Assembly (NCBI GenBank): GCA_938003855.1
Contig: CALKXD010000098.1
Location: forward strand, 16,975-80,974
DNA length: 64,000 nt
Direction of reading: 5' to 3'
Source of the DNA: an uncultured Granulosicoccaceae bacterium
Lineage (GTDB): Bacteria > Pseudomonadota > Gammaproteobacteria > Granulosicoccales > Granulosicoccaceae
Shown here: piece by piece, positions 42,601-52,474 of the stretch
How positions within the stretch are numbered: position 1 is the first letter of the stretch
How the letters are laid out: each line of letters starts with the position of its first letter
Made by a program: the position numbers and the translations under genes
The notes under the pieces: generated by a model
Told to the model about the DNA's origin: nothing
Databases searched by the model: none
The model's input: only the letters and a program-made list of their open reading frames with translations

Positions 42601-44028
42601 TCATTCTGACTGGTCAGACACCTGCTGGAAGCCGCCCTGTTTTTCGAACAACGTCATTTTGTTGATCAACCTGACCGCCAGCAATAACGCCGCAACCGAT
42701 AGCCCGATAATCAGACCCCACCAGAGCCCTGCCGCCCCGTATCCCCAATGGTGCGCACTGAAATACCCAAGTAGAAACGCTATACCCCAATACGAAAACG
42801 CATTGATCAGCATAGGCACCCGCACGTCCTGCAGGCCGCGCAAGATGCCAATCAGTGCCACTTGTGCACCATCCGACAACTGAAACAACGCAGCCAATAC
42901 CAGCAATTGCGCCGCAATAGATATCAGCTGTGCATCATCGGTATAGAGAGATATTAGCGGATAACGCAGCAGCAACAGAGCTGACACTGTCAGCATTGCC
43001 ATGATTAGTGTAATAATCAGGCCACTGCAAATTCTGAGCTTGGCAGCCGGTAATGACTGACGACCATAGACACGCCCGAGGCGGGCGGTCACCGCAAACG
43101 ACAGGCCGAGCGGCAACATAAAGCAAATACTGGTGACACCGATAGCGATGTAATGTGCTGCCGCTTCCAACGTACCGATCATGCCCATTTGCATGGCAGT
43201 CGCAAAAAACAAACCCGCCTCGAACAGCAGCGTAAAGTAGATCGGAATCGACAGCACCAGCATCGGCTGTATATCGCGCCAACGCGGCCACTCGAACGTA
43301 GACAGAAGATTAAACCGCGCAAAGCGATCTCGACGCAGATACAACAACAGCGCGATCGCCATTGATATCATCACCGCTGACGTCGCCATGCCGATGCCGA
43401 ACAAACCCAGTTTCGGAAAACCGAACCAGCCCAGACCAAAGGCCAGATCAGCAAATATATTGATAGCCAGCCCCAGTATCTGCACAAACAGCACCGGGCG
43501 GGTAAACCCGGTGGCTTCACACACATTGCGGCAGGCCATGACGACGGCAAATGCCGGTAAACTCCACGAAGCGGATATAAGATACTGGCGAATAAACGGC
43601 ACCAGTTCGGCCTGCAGTGACAAATAGGGCAGCAAGGCCGCAATCAACAACGCGGTGGCCGTTGCAATACACCCGGTAATTACCCCGAGCCACAGACCCT
43701 GCCGAAACACAGAACCGACAATCACCCGCCGACGCTGGCCGATTAATTTCGACAACGTCGGCGACAGACCGGCCATCAGGCCGATGCACGACAAGGACGC
43801 AAAAAACCAGATACCCGCAGCAATACCGCCGGCGGCCAGCTCTACCTGACCAAGTTGACCGGCCACCAGGGCATCCGCCAAACCGTTGCCCACCTGCAGC
43901 AACTGGGCACCAATCAACGGCAACGCAATCACCAGCGTGCGTTTGATGTCGAGTAAAACACGACGGCGGGTCGCATCGCTATAAAATGACAGAGTGTTCA
44001 AAGTAATACGTGCACTGCAGTTATCCAC
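42601..44028 (-). CDS. MATE-family efflux transporter (NorM-like)
   Basis: 475 residues, twelve transmembrane helices. Family blocks include LPLIGAQLLQVGNGLADALVAGQLGQVELAAGGIA in helix 1-2 and a repeat of similar pattern in the second half (MLVLSIPIYFTLLFEAGLFFATAMQMGMIGT). It would export cationic drugs or metabolites in exchange for Na+ or H+. The GTG at 44028 is used; a TTG ten codons in is an alternative. No regulator is adjacent. Confidence 0.9.
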   Translation of the reverse strand: MDNCSARITLNTLSFYSDATRRRVLLDIKRTLVIALPLIGAQLLQVGNGLADALVAGQLGQVELAAGGIAAGIWFFASLSCIGLMAGLSPTLSKLIGQRRRVIVGSVFRQGLWLGVITGCIATATALLIAALLPYLSLQAELVPFIRQYLISASWSLPAFAVVMACRNVCEATGFTRPVLFVQILGLAINIFADLAFGLGWFGFPKLGLFGIGMATSAVMISMAIALLLYLRRDRFARFNLLSTFEWPRWRDIQPMLVLSIPIYFTLLFEAGLFFATAMQMGMIGTLEAAAHYIAIGVTSICFMLPLGLSFAVTARLGRVYGRQSLPAAKLRICSGLIITLIMAMLTVSALLLLRYPLISLYTDDAQLISIAAQLLVLAALFQLSDGAQVALIGILRGLQDVRVPMLINAFSYWGIAFLLGYFSAHHWGYGAAGLWWGLIIGLSVAALLLAVRLINKMTLFEKQGGFQQVSDQSE

Positions 44029-44316
44029 AATGGATTGGAAAAAACAAAGTCACCGGGCTGGATGCCGCAGTATGCGCAGCGGTGCTCTGGAAAACGATGG
44101 ATCAGTGCGCCAGGGCACGCCGAAAACTATCATACATTAATTGCATTGTGACAAGCCCCGGAACAATGCCACCACGCGCGACCATTAGATAAACGGTTAC
44201 CGCTAAATGCATCCACGCTGATACGCGAAGACACAACCGTTAATGATCACGGCGGTATCGCAAAAATAATTTCCCGGTTACGGAACTGACATCGACATTA
44301 ACGCAACAACAAACCG

Positions 44317-44961
44317 CTACAACTCGTGAGGCATGGTATTTTGCAGCGATGCGCGCGTCGAAATCTTGTTGTGCCATTCGGCAAGTGCGGGGCATTGATC
44401 GCGCCAGGCCTCGTCTGCATAGCGAAAGTCGAGGTAATCGAGCGCAATAGCAACGGACAACGTCCCGATATCCACCGTATCACCGTAGCCAGCGCACCCG
44501 GATTCCAGTGCCACCAACGCTCTGCGAAACTTATTTTTCTGCGCGTCAGACCAGTCATTCCAGCGCTTTTCTTCAGGGCGAACAAATCCCTCGTAGCGCG
44601 CCAGTATGGCCGCATCACAGATGCCATCCGCACAGGCTTGACGCTGCAATGCCAACCATCGCGACTGTCCGTCGACGAGAAACAAGCCGCCGGCACCTTG
44701 AGTATCAAGGTATTCGCAAATCACACGCGAATCGTACAGCGATGTACCATCATCCAGTACCAGTGCGGGAATTTTACCCAGAGGGTTGTCAGCATTCAGG
44801 TCATCACTCGGGTTTACCGGTGTCAGGCCAATTCCCACACAATTGATTTTTTCAGCCATTGCGCACTCGTGTGCAACCACCATCACCTTACGTGCATAAG
44901 GAGAAGCCGGGTTAAAAAAAAGTTTAATGGGGGATCCTGAGGCTGTCGCTGTAGACCGCAC
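44317..44961 (-). CDS. Glutathione S-transferase
   Basis: 214 residues from a GTG. The N-terminal thioredoxin-like domain starts IKLFFNPASPYARKVMVVAHE, with the SPYARK active-site turn (Ser-type), the cis-Pro block NPLGKIPALVLDDG and the glutathione-binding LYDSRVICEYLD. A C-terminal helical domain follows. Substrate unknown. It lies between unlinked genes, with 288 bp upstream of its neighbour in which I see no gene. Confidence 0.88.
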   Translation of the reverse strand: MRSTATASGSPIKLFFNPASPYARKVMVVAHECAMAEKINCVGIGLTPVNPSDDLNADNPLGKIPALVLDDGTSLYDSRVICEYLDTQGAGGLFLVDGQSRWLALQRQACADGICDAAILARYEGFVRPEEKRWNDWSDAQKNKFRRALVALESGCAGYGDTVDIGTLSVAIALDYLDFRYADEAWRDQCPALAEWHNKISTRASLQNTMPHEL

Positions 44962-45113
44962 AGTATGGCTCGAAACGCACAGCGGGTCTATGCGTCGCGG
45001 ACCGGCACGACAACCACATTCCCGCCACCGCTATGCAGACTTGCCGGTCACCTGTTTATGACGTGGACAGACCACAGGTCGATACCGCTCAGTAACACTG
45101 TCTGCCGATTGTA

Positions 45114-47027
45114 TTATGAGCGCATCGCCTGCGCCCACAAAGAGGCCATGCGGGTGTAGTTTTCAGCCACAGTCTGCACTAATTGCGTGTCATTGATATC
45201 ACCGGCCAGCCAGGCTCTGGCCGGCTTGCCGAAAATAGTCCGGCCCACCGCAAACCCTTTCACCAGTGGCATACCGCGAAAGGCCTTGAAGCCCTCGGCA
45301 AGGTCGGTGTCCGAAGCATCCAGCCCGAGAATCACTATGCCGTAGCAATAAGGTGTCGTGGTGTTGATTAGATTATGGACTTTGCCGGCCCATGAACTCG
45401 ACATGCACGGTAGTTTCCACCAGTCCGGCCTGATGCCAAGCTCAAACATACGACCGACGCTGTTATAGATTGATTCACCGACTTCGGTTTCTTCATCGGG
45501 CGGGATCACTTCAAGTAACAGCTCGTGCCCACTGTGGCAACAAGCGTCGTAGAGCTCGAGTAATTTGTACTCTTGCTGTGTTCGCAGTTCGAGGTTGTCA
45601 GCAGCGCTGTAATACACCAGGCATTTTACCTTGTGCTCCAGCGGCCAGCTCTTTAGCAGCGTACCGATGCTTTGTTGTCCTTCGAATTCCAGCGGACAGG
45701 ATTTCGGTAACTCAACCGGCCGTGCGATCCACAGATTGCTGCCTGTGGCTGCATTGAGAACGTCCTGACCGAAGATACCATCGCATAAAATTCCGCTTCG
45801 CCCCTGCAGCTGCTGCGATTCGACTACCTGCGTTGTAGCCTGAAACAACAGCGTTTTAAGTGCTGTGATGCGGTCGTGAGCAGCACCGCTGGCGTCCGCC
45901 ATCTCTGCAAACTGAATGCGATGATCAAACGCATGAATATTCAGTTCCGGCCACGCCTGCGACCTCACTGTGACACGATGCAGATAGTTTAGCTCCGTGT
46001 CTATATCCGGCCGCACTATTGACGCGCTATTGGCGAGAAAGTAGTCGAGTTCATCACGGGTTGGCATCGCCGGTGTGCAACCGTGGCGCGACACTACCAA
46101 AGCGCCACAGGCATTGGCGTAGCGAAGCGCCTGCTCATAGCCTTCGTCGTTTATCCAGCCACGTAGAAAGCCCGAAATAAACGCATCACCAGCGCCCAGC
46201 ACATTGAGTACACTGACAGTCACACCTTCGACTGTCACACCATCGTTGAGGTTGTCGGGGATATCACCGTCATAGACACTGGCACCAAATGGCCCACGCT
46301 TCAACACCAATACGGCGCCGCTGACTGCACGAATATTCCGCATCGCCTGAACCGTATCAGTGCTGCCGCCGGCAATATGTATTTCTTCTTCCGTACCGAC
46401 AATCAGATCGAAGTCGCCGAGAATTGACTGCAGATGCGTGGTAACCGTTTCACTGGCAATGAAGCGTGTTTCGCCATCGCCTTTAGAGGTGAGGCCCCAC
46501 AACACAGGTCGATAGTCGATATCAAGCACCCGCTTAACCCCGGCCTGCTTTGCCAGTGCCAGCGCATGCTTTGACGTGCGGTAGACGTGCTCGGTGGAGA
46601 AGTGTGTGCCGGTGATAAGCAGCGCACGACTGTCTGCAATCATCTCTGGATCGATGTCTGATTCATCGACCGCCATATCCGCACAGTTCTCGCGGTAGAA
46701 AATCAACGGGAAGGTATCCTGGTCTTTTATACCCAGTACCACCAGCGCGGTTAATCGATCAGGGTCAGTTATCACACAGCGCGTATCCACGCCTTCACGC
46801 TGCAACTGCTCTCTGATGAACTGGCCCATGTGCTCATCGCCGACGCGGGTAATAAGCGCCGTGCTCAAGCCCATACGAGACGAGCAGCAGGCAATGTTGG
46901 TAGACGAGCCACCAATGTATTTTGCAAAACTGCCGACGTCCTCCAGTCGACTGCCAATCTGCTCGGCGTAGAAGTCCACCCCGGCGCGGCCCAGACAAAC
47001 CAGGTCCAGTTTTTTTTCAGCACTCAT
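45114..47027 (-). CDS. iolC: 5-dehydro-2-deoxygluconokinase fused to DUF2090 (IolC-DUF2090)
   Basis: 637 residues. Residues of about 1-320 are a PfkB sugar kinase (CLGRAGVDFYAEQIGSRLEDV; ATP/anion-hole block NVLGAGDAFISGFLRGW). Residues of about 330-637 are DUF2090, an aldolase-like domain (GRSGILCDGIFGQDVLNAATG, YYSAADNLELRTQQEYKLLELYD). In proteobacteria this fusion replaces separate IolC and IolJ and is thought to phosphorylate and then split the deoxygluconate intermediate of inositol breakdown. A second, unfused kinase and a separate IolJ also occur in this window. It is divergent from the RpiR regulator with two operator palindromes between. Confidence 0.9.
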   Translation of the reverse strand: MSAEKKLDLVCLGRAGVDFYAEQIGSRLEDVGSFAKYIGGSSTNIACCSSRMGLSTALITRVGDEHMGQFIREQLQREGVDTRCVITDPDRLTALVVLGIKDQDTFPLIFYRENCADMAVDESDIDPEMIADSRALLITGTHFSTEHVYRTSKHALALAKQAGVKRVLDIDYRPVLWGLTSKGDGETRFIASETVTTHLQSILGDFDLIVGTEEEIHIAGGSTDTVQAMRNIRAVSGAVLVLKRGPFGASVYDGDIPDNLNDGVTVEGVTVSVLNVLGAGDAFISGFLRGWINDEGYEQALRYANACGALVVSRHGCTPAMPTRDELDYFLANSASIVRPDIDTELNYLHRVTVRSQAWPELNIHAFDHRIQFAEMADASGAAHDRITALKTLLFQATTQVVESQQLQGRSGILCDGIFGQDVLNAATGSNLWIARPVELPKSCPLEFEGQQSIGTLLKSWPLEHKVKCLVYYSAADNLELRTQQEYKLLELYDACCHSGHELLLEVIPPDEETEVGESIYNSVGRMFELGIRPDWWKLPCMSSSWAGKVHNLINTTTPYCYGIVILGLDASDTDLAEGFKAFRGMPLVKGFAVGRTIFGKPARAWLAGDINDTQLVQTVAENYTRMASLWAQAMRS

Positions 47028-47066
47028 CAGAGGTTCCGGTATTTTTTAAGATCAGCTCAGTCATAT

Positions 47067-47080
47067 GGAATAATTATTCC
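47067..47080. promoter_or_regulatory. GGAA-N6-TTCC palindrome, IolR/RpiR operator candidate 1
   Basis: GGAATAATTATTCC is a perfect 14-bp palindrome 39 bp upstream of the iolC-DUF2090 start. GGAA-N6-TTCC is the motif reported for the RpiR-type IolR of Sinorhizobium meliloti. Confidence 0.7.
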
Positions 47081-47126
47081 GAAATTGACACATAAACCGG
47101 CATTATGCCCATAAACCCGCTTGTTT

Positions 47127-47140
47127 GGAATATATATTCC
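47127..47140. promoter_or_regulatory. GGAA-N6-TTCC palindrome, IolR/RpiR operator candidate 2
   Basis: GGAATATATATTCC, perfect, lies 40 bp upstream of the RpiR gene and exactly 60 bp centre-to-centre from the first site. Each is near one of the two divergent starts, so the regulator could repress both genes. Confidence 0.7.
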
Positions 47141-47180
47141 ACTGTAAACTTTAAATACTCACCGACCGTTCACCACTGCC

Positions 47181-48038
47181 ATGCCGCCATCCTCATTTGA
47201 TCAACTGCAAAAGCGTCTCAGTGACGAGTATCCGTTGTTGTCACGGCGCTTGAAGGAAGTCTGCGACTACGTCACTCAACACCCCCAGTCGGTCGCACTC
47301 GATACCGCGGCCGTGGTCGCCGACAAAGCCGGTGTACATGCCTCAACGCTGGTCCGCTTTGCCAACTACTTTGAATTCAGCGGCTTCAGCGGTATGCAAA
47401 AACTCTACAAGCAACATTTGCTCGACGCGCTGCAGGGCAACTACAACGATCGCATCGCCACGCTAAGTAAATCAACCGGGCAAGAGGGCGACATCACAGC
47501 AATGACACTGCTGGCTGAATTCGGCAGTGCTAATCAGGAATCCCTGGGGACCCTTAAAGAGCAGACAGATCCCACCACACTGACACAAGCAGTCGACTTG
47601 ATTGAGCGTGCCGCAGCAATTCATATCGGTGGTGTCAGGCGCGCTTTTCCGGTGACCATGTATTTTGCCTACACCCTCGCCCACCTGCGCCGCAACTGCC
47701 ACGCCATCAGTGGACTTGGTCTGATGCACGAAGATCAACTGGCCAATATCAGAGCGGGTGAGTTACTGATTGCCATTACCTTTGCACCCTATGCTGATTC
47801 CACTCAGGCAATGATTGAAACTGCACATAACAATGGCGCAGATATATTATTAATCAGTGATGATGCAAATTGCCCGGGGGCTGCACGGTCGACAATTGTT
47901 TTGCCGGTTGCCGATGCCGAAGTGCGCGGCTTTCGATCACTGACCTCTTCGATGTGTCTCGCCCAGGCACTGTGTATCGCCCTGGGTTATCGACAACCCG
48001 AAGCCCGTCCGCTGGACGATAACAGAACTCAACACTGA
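47181..48038 (+). CDS. RpiR/MurR-family regulator of inositol genes (IolR-like)
   Basis: 285 residues. The N-terminal HTH_6 domain has LSRRLKEVCDYVTQHPQSVALDTAAVVADKAGVHASTLVRFAN. The C-terminal SIS domain (about 125-255) has IHIGGVRRAFPVTMYFAYTLAHLRRN and ELLIAITFAPYADSTQAMIETAHNNGADILLISDD. SIS domains bind phosphosugars, so the effector is probably an inositol breakdown phosphate such as 2-deoxy-5-keto-gluconate-6-phosphate. It is divergent from iolC-DUF2090 and followed by iolG. No ATG-proximal Shine-Dalgarno is strong. Confidence 0.88.
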   Translation: MPPSSFDQLQKRLSDEYPLLSRRLKEVCDYVTQHPQSVALDTAAVVADKAGVHASTLVRFANYFEFSGFSGMQKLYKQHLLDALQGNYNDRIATLSKSTGQEGDITAMTLLAEFGSANQESLGTLKEQTDPTTLTQAVDLIERAAAIHIGGVRRAFPVTMYFAYTLAHLRRNCHAISGLGLMHEDQLANIRAGELLIAITFAPYADSTQAMIETAHNNGADILLISDDANCPGAARSTIVLPVADAEVRGFRSLTSSMCLAQALCIALGYRQPEARPLDDNRTQH

Positions 48039-48315
48039 TGCAGATAGCACTTCACCATGCACGGGAAAATCAACCGGTCCCGGCCAGCACACCGGCTACA
48101 CCGATAACCCGGCTGAGCGTCGCAGACAGCGTCAGCCGTGCGGCTTTATCTGCAAGCGCCAGCAAGCGCCACATCTACCCTGGCAGAGCGAACTTATCTC
48201 ATCGGCATAGGGCTATTGCATTGCGAACACGCTCTGACACACAGGGCTGTGAGCTTGCCGGTAAGCAGACAAGCGCCACAAAACCGATCAACATTCACCA
48301 TAGCGAAAACTACCC

Positions 48316-49311
48316 ATGAAGCAATTTGCACTGATTGGCGCCGGCCGCATCGGCAAGGTACACGCCATTGCGATCAATGCCGTCGCCAATGCCAGAATCA
48401 AGACAGTCTGTGACGTGCACCAGCCGTCGGCATCAGCGCTGGCCGGACAGTACGGCGCAGACGTAGCAGATATCGACAGCGTATTTACCGATGATGAAAT
48501 CGACGCGGTATTGATTGCCAGTGCCACGGACACACATACGCCCCTGTTAAAACGTTGTGCCGAAGCCGGCAAACCGGTGTTTTGTGAGAAACCCCTGGAC
48601 TTGAGCCTGGCCACCGCCAGAGAGGCTGCCGCAGCAATTAATGCCTCTGGCATTGTGTGCGGGATGGGCTTCAACCGCCGCTTTGATCCACAATTCAGCC
48701 GCCTTAGAAAACGCGTTGCCGACGGCGATATCGGCGCCTTGGAGACACTGATAATTATCAGCCGGGATCCGGCACCACCCCCAATCGACTACATCAATGT
48801 ATCCGGCGGTCTGTTCCGTGACATGATGATTCACGACTTTGACATTGCTCGATGGGTACTGGATGAACCAATAGAAACAGTCTACGCGACCGGCAGCTGC
48901 CTGGTTGACGATGCCATCGGGAAGGCGGGTGATGTCGATACTGCAAGTGTTACGTTACGCACGGCCTCGGGGAAAATAGCCCTGATCAGCAACAGCCGAC
49001 GTGCCGTGTACGGATACGATCAGCGCATAGAGGCGTTTGGATCAAACGGTATGCTGCAGGCGATGAACAATACCGAAACCAACCTGTTGCACGCCAGCGC
49101 TAACGGTGTGGTCAGTGAGCCACCGTTGCATTTTTTCCTAGAGCGCTATGAAGACGCCTACCGGATAGAGCTGGAAGATTTTATCAGCGCGCTGCAAAAC
49201 GGTACTAAACCTCTGGCCGACCACAACGATGGGGTCGCCTCACTGCAACTGGCAGAGGCGGCTAATGCCTCGCTGCAAAGTGGTGCCGCCGTCAAGGTTA
49301 ACTCCTACTAA
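48316..49311 (+). CDS. iolG: Inositol 2-dehydrogenase
   Basis: 331 residues of the Gfo/Idh/MocA family. The NAD motif is LIGAGRIGKVHAIAI, the catalytic Lys-Pro is in GKPVFCEKPLDLS, and the second catalytic block is GGLFRDMMIHDFDIARWVL, with the D/H pair expected of inositol dehydrogenases. It oxidises myo-inositol to scyllo-inosose, the first step of the pathway. It lies 277 bp after the RpiR gene; a small overlapping ORF in that gap (48038-48319) lacks support. Confidence 0.9.
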   Translation: MKQFALIGAGRIGKVHAIAINAVANARIKTVCDVHQPSASALAGQYGADVADIDSVFTDDEIDAVLIASATDTHTPLLKRCAEAGKPVFCEKPLDLSLATAREAAAAINASGIVCGMGFNRRFDPQFSRLRKRVADGDIGALETLIIISRDPAPPPIDYINVSGGLFRDMMIHDFDIARWVLDEPIETVYATGSCLVDDAIGKAGDVDTASVTLRTASGKIALISNSRRAVYGYDQRIEAFGSNGMLQAMNNTETNLLHASANGVVSEPPLHFFLERYEDAYRIELEDFISALQNGTKPLADHNDGVASLQLAEAANASLQSGAAVKVNSY

Positions 49312-49508
49312 CGGAATCATTCTGTAAGGCTGCATGGTAGCCACGGCTAGCGGCGGTGCATCAACTGCACCGCCTGCTGCTACTTTGTTCGGGAAGCCCG
49401 GTCCCGCCTGACAGCACAGCACAGCTCGGTGCTTGCAGAAAATTCAGTAGCAATGCGATACAGTAAGTGCATTGATGTTCGCACAAGACCACAGGTTATC
49501 CCCGATTC

Positions 49509-52433
49509 ATGGCTTCTACTGATACTGACACCTTCCGATCGCAACTGAGACAGTCCGTTACCGGTCGATGTGATTTCAGCGACGCCGCTATCGCAATGTA
49601 CACCAGCGATGCGTCGAACTACCGGCAAGTACCGCTGGGGGTGGTCTACCCTGCTTCAACTGACGATATCATCACAACCACACGCTTATGTCGCGAACAC
49701 GGCTTAGCGGTTCTGATGCGCGGCGGCGGTACATCGCAGAACGGCCAGGCCGTCAACAATGCCATTATTCTCGATTGCTCACAGCACCTGACGCGGGTGC
49801 TGGAAATTGACGTCGAATCCCGCAGCGCACTGGTTGAACCGGGCATCATCTGTGACTCTTTAAAAGCAGAAGCCGAGCAACACGGTTTGACCTGGGGACC
49901 CGACCCGGCCACCCACAGTCGCTGCACCCTCGGCGGCATGATCGGCAATAACTCCTGCGGGCCCCGCTCCATGCTGGCAGGGAAAACCGTAGAAAACGTA
50001 CTGGAGCTGGAAGTACTTACCTCGGACGGTACACGCTTCTGGGCTGGCCCGACCAGCGAGACAGAGCTTGCAAAAATCATCGCGCGCGGTGACAGACAAA
50101 GTGAAATCTACAGCGAGCTTAAAGCCATCCGCGATCAATACGCAGAGTCCATTCGCGAGCGCTACCCCGATATAAAACGCCGGGTGTCCGGCTACAACCT
50201 CGATCAACTGTTGCCGGAGAACGGCTTCAATGTCGCCCGTGCGCTGGTCGGCACCGAAGGGACCTGCGTCAGTATTCTGCACGCGCGACTGAACCTTATA
50301 GAAAATCCAAAACACAAACGCCTTGTTGTGCTTGGCTTTGCAGACATCTTCATCGCTGGAGACAGTGTACCCGAGATCATGCCTTTTAAACCGATCGCCA
50401 TGGAAGGTCTGGACTGGACTATCATCGGCGGCCTGATCGATCGCAACCTGCGCAAGGCCGAGGTCGCCATGCTACCGGAAGGTCGCGCCTGGCTGCTGGT
50501 CGAGCTGGCAGCCAATGACGAGGCAGCACTGCAGCAAACCTGCAATGCGTTCGAAGCCGCCATGAATACTTCAGAACGGGTACAGTCAGTGTTGCAGGTT
50601 AAAGACAGTGCGACCACCAGCGGCATCTGGAGCATTCGTGAGCAAGGAGCCTCTGCCACATCGATGAGCCTGAACCCGGAAGATCCTGACCCCGTCGTCG
50701 GCTGGGAGGACACCGCCGTTGATCCGATGCAACTCGGTGATTATCTGCGCGAGTTCAGTGCGTTGGTAGATCGCTTCGGCTACACCACCAGTCTCTACGG
50801 GCACTTCGGTGACGGTTGCATTCACGCACGAATTACCTTTGACACCCGCTCAACCAGCGGCGTCGAGCACTGGCGTAACTTCAGTACAGAACTGGCGCAC
50901 CTGATTGTCCGCTATGGCGGCTCGCTGTCCGGCGAGCACGGTGACGGACAGGCCAAAGCCGAGTTCCTGCCAATTATGTTCGGCGATGAACTAATCACCG
51001 CGTTCCAGCGCTTTAAAAAGATCTGGGACCCCGATCTGCGAATGAACCCGCACAAAGTTATAGACCCCTACCGCATGGATGAAAACCTGCGCTACGGACC
51101 GGACTACCAAACGCCAGAGATCACCACAGTAATGCAATTCAGCGAGGACATCGGTGGCTTTGGACGAACCACAGAACGCTGTATCGGTATGGGAAAATGC
51201 CGCGCCAAAAGCGGCGCCATGTGCCCCAGCTATCAGGCCACCGGCGAAGAACGCTACTCAACACGCGGCCGCGCACATCTGCTTCATGAGCTAGTACGCG
51301 GAGATCTAATAAAAGACGGCTGGAAAAACCACGATATTGCAGATTCTCTGGAGCATTGTCTGTCATGTAAGGCCTGCAAAGTGGAATGTCCGACACAAGT
51401 CGACATTGCCGCCTACAAAGCCGAATTTATGGCCAGACACTACAAAAACAAAAGACGCCCCGTGCAGCACTACGCGCTGGGCCATATCGGCACACTGCTG
51501 CCACTGATGACAAAATTCCCGCGCCTGTCCAATACACTGCAAAGCGGCTTCAGCGGCAGACTCATGCAACGTCTGCTAGGCCTTGGTACCGAAAAAAAGA
51601 TACCCCGGCTGGCACCGCAGGCATTCAGTCAGTGGGCGCATCAAAACGCCGACCGGCAGGATGAAAATTTCCTCTGGTTCGGTGACCAGGCCCATCCCGC
51701 CGTGGTGCTTTGGAACGACAGCACCAACAATGCGTATCGACCACAACTACTGCAAAGCACCGTAAAGGTCCTGCAAAAGAGCGGCAGACAGGTAGCAGTG
51801 GCCAGGCAGCACTTTTGTTGCGGCAGACCACTCTATGAATATGGCTACCTTGATCAGGCGGCAAAGCAGCTGGCACACATACTCAACGGCTTTCACCAGG
51901 CACTGCCTGCCGATGCCGCCGTGATCGTGCTGGAGCCTTCCTGCCTGTCGGTGTTTAAAGATGAACTACTGAAGCTCTACCCCAACGATAAACGCGCGAC
52001 TGATTTATCAACGCGAACACGCACTCTGACCGACTACCTCAGCGGCACTGATCTGCGCCTTGCCCGCACCTTGCCACAGGGCGTCATGCATATTCACTGT
52101 CACAGTAAAGCGACCGGATCGCCATCGCACGAGCGCGACTGGATGGCCCGATGCTTCCAGCAACTGCAGGAACCAGAGAGCGGCTGCTGTGGTATGGCAG
52201 GCACCTATGGACTGAAAAACAACACCCGCCGTATTGGTCAATGGCTGTTTAACCGGCACCTGCGCCCGGCAATTGAAAAGCTCGACAGCGGCAGCATTGT
52301 TGTCGCCGATGGCTTCAGTTGTGCCGAGCAATTTTCCACATCCGCAAGCCAGCAAGGCTTGCAGGTACTACATCCTATAGAAGTGATAGAACTCTGCCTT
52401 GACCGCAGCCCCTTGCAAAGCGATGCCGGCTAG
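49509..52433 (+). CDS. FAD-linked dehydrogenase with Fe-S and CCG domains (YdiJ/D-lactate-dehydrogenase-like)
   Basis: 974 residues. The FAD_binding_4 domain (about 40-220) has VLMRGGGTSQNGQAV and GGMIGNNSCGPRSMLAG. The FAD-oxidase C domain ends GSLSGEHGDGQAKAEF, with an active-site His. A 4Fe-4S segment has CIGMGKCRAKSGAMCPSY and CLSCKACKVECPTQVDIAAY. The C-terminal CCG repeats are CCGRPLYEYG and CCGMAGTYG. This is the YdiJ layout, an FAD 2-hydroxyacid dehydrogenase (D-lactate or D-2-hydroxyglutarate) feeding electrons to the quinone pool. Lying in the inositol island, it might oxidise a hydroxyacid by-product, but this is a guess. Confidence 0.88.
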   Translation: MASTDTDTFRSQLRQSVTGRCDFSDAAIAMYTSDASNYRQVPLGVVYPASTDDIITTTRLCREHGLAVLMRGGGTSQNGQAVNNAIILDCSQHLTRVLEIDVESRSALVEPGIICDSLKAEAEQHGLTWGPDPATHSRCTLGGMIGNNSCGPRSMLAGKTVENVLELEVLTSDGTRFWAGPTSETELAKIIARGDRQSEIYSELKAIRDQYAESIRERYPDIKRRVSGYNLDQLLPENGFNVARALVGTEGTCVSILHARLNLIENPKHKRLVVLGFADIFIAGDSVPEIMPFKPIAMEGLDWTIIGGLIDRNLRKAEVAMLPEGRAWLLVELAANDEAALQQTCNAFEAAMNTSERVQSVLQVKDSATTSGIWSIREQGASATSMSLNPEDPDPVVGWEDTAVDPMQLGDYLREFSALVDRFGYTTSLYGHFGDGCIHARITFDTRSTSGVEHWRNFSTELAHLIVRYGGSLSGEHGDGQAKAEFLPIMFGDELITAFQRFKKIWDPDLRMNPHKVIDPYRMDENLRYGPDYQTPEITTVMQFSEDIGGFGRTTERCIGMGKCRAKSGAMCPSYQATGEERYSTRGRAHLLHELVRGDLIKDGWKNHDIADSLEHCLSCKACKVECPTQVDIAAYKAEFMARHYKNKRRPVQHYALGHIGTLLPLMTKFPRLSNTLQSGFSGRLMQRLLGLGTEKKIPRLAPQAFSQWAHQNADRQDENFLWFGDQAHPAVVLWNDSTNNAYRPQLLQSTVKVLQKSGRQVAVARQHFCCGRPLYEYGYLDQAAKQLAHILNGFHQALPADAAVIVLEPSCLSVFKDELLKLYPNDKRATDLSTRTRTLTDYLSGTDLRLARTLPQGVMHIHCHSKATGSPSHERDWMARCFQQLQEPESGCCGMAGTYGLKNNTRRIGQWLFNRHLRPAIEKLDSGSIVVADGFSCAEQFSTSASQQGLQVLHPIEVIELCLDRSPLQSDAG

Positions 52434-52474
52434 CGCGACGGGTATTTTTCTTTCACGACACTAATGAGACCGCT

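Noticed and set aside
44029-44316. Possible small gene between MATE and GST genes
   Set aside because: The only ORF (about 60 aa) has no ribosome site or recognisable feature. I see nothing else in the gap.
48038-48319. 93-aa ORF overlapping the end of the RpiR gene
   Set aside because: Composition is rich in Ala/Ser/Thr/Arg without a domain, and it sits in the leader of iolG. A second ORF in another frame is equally long, so coding is not supported.
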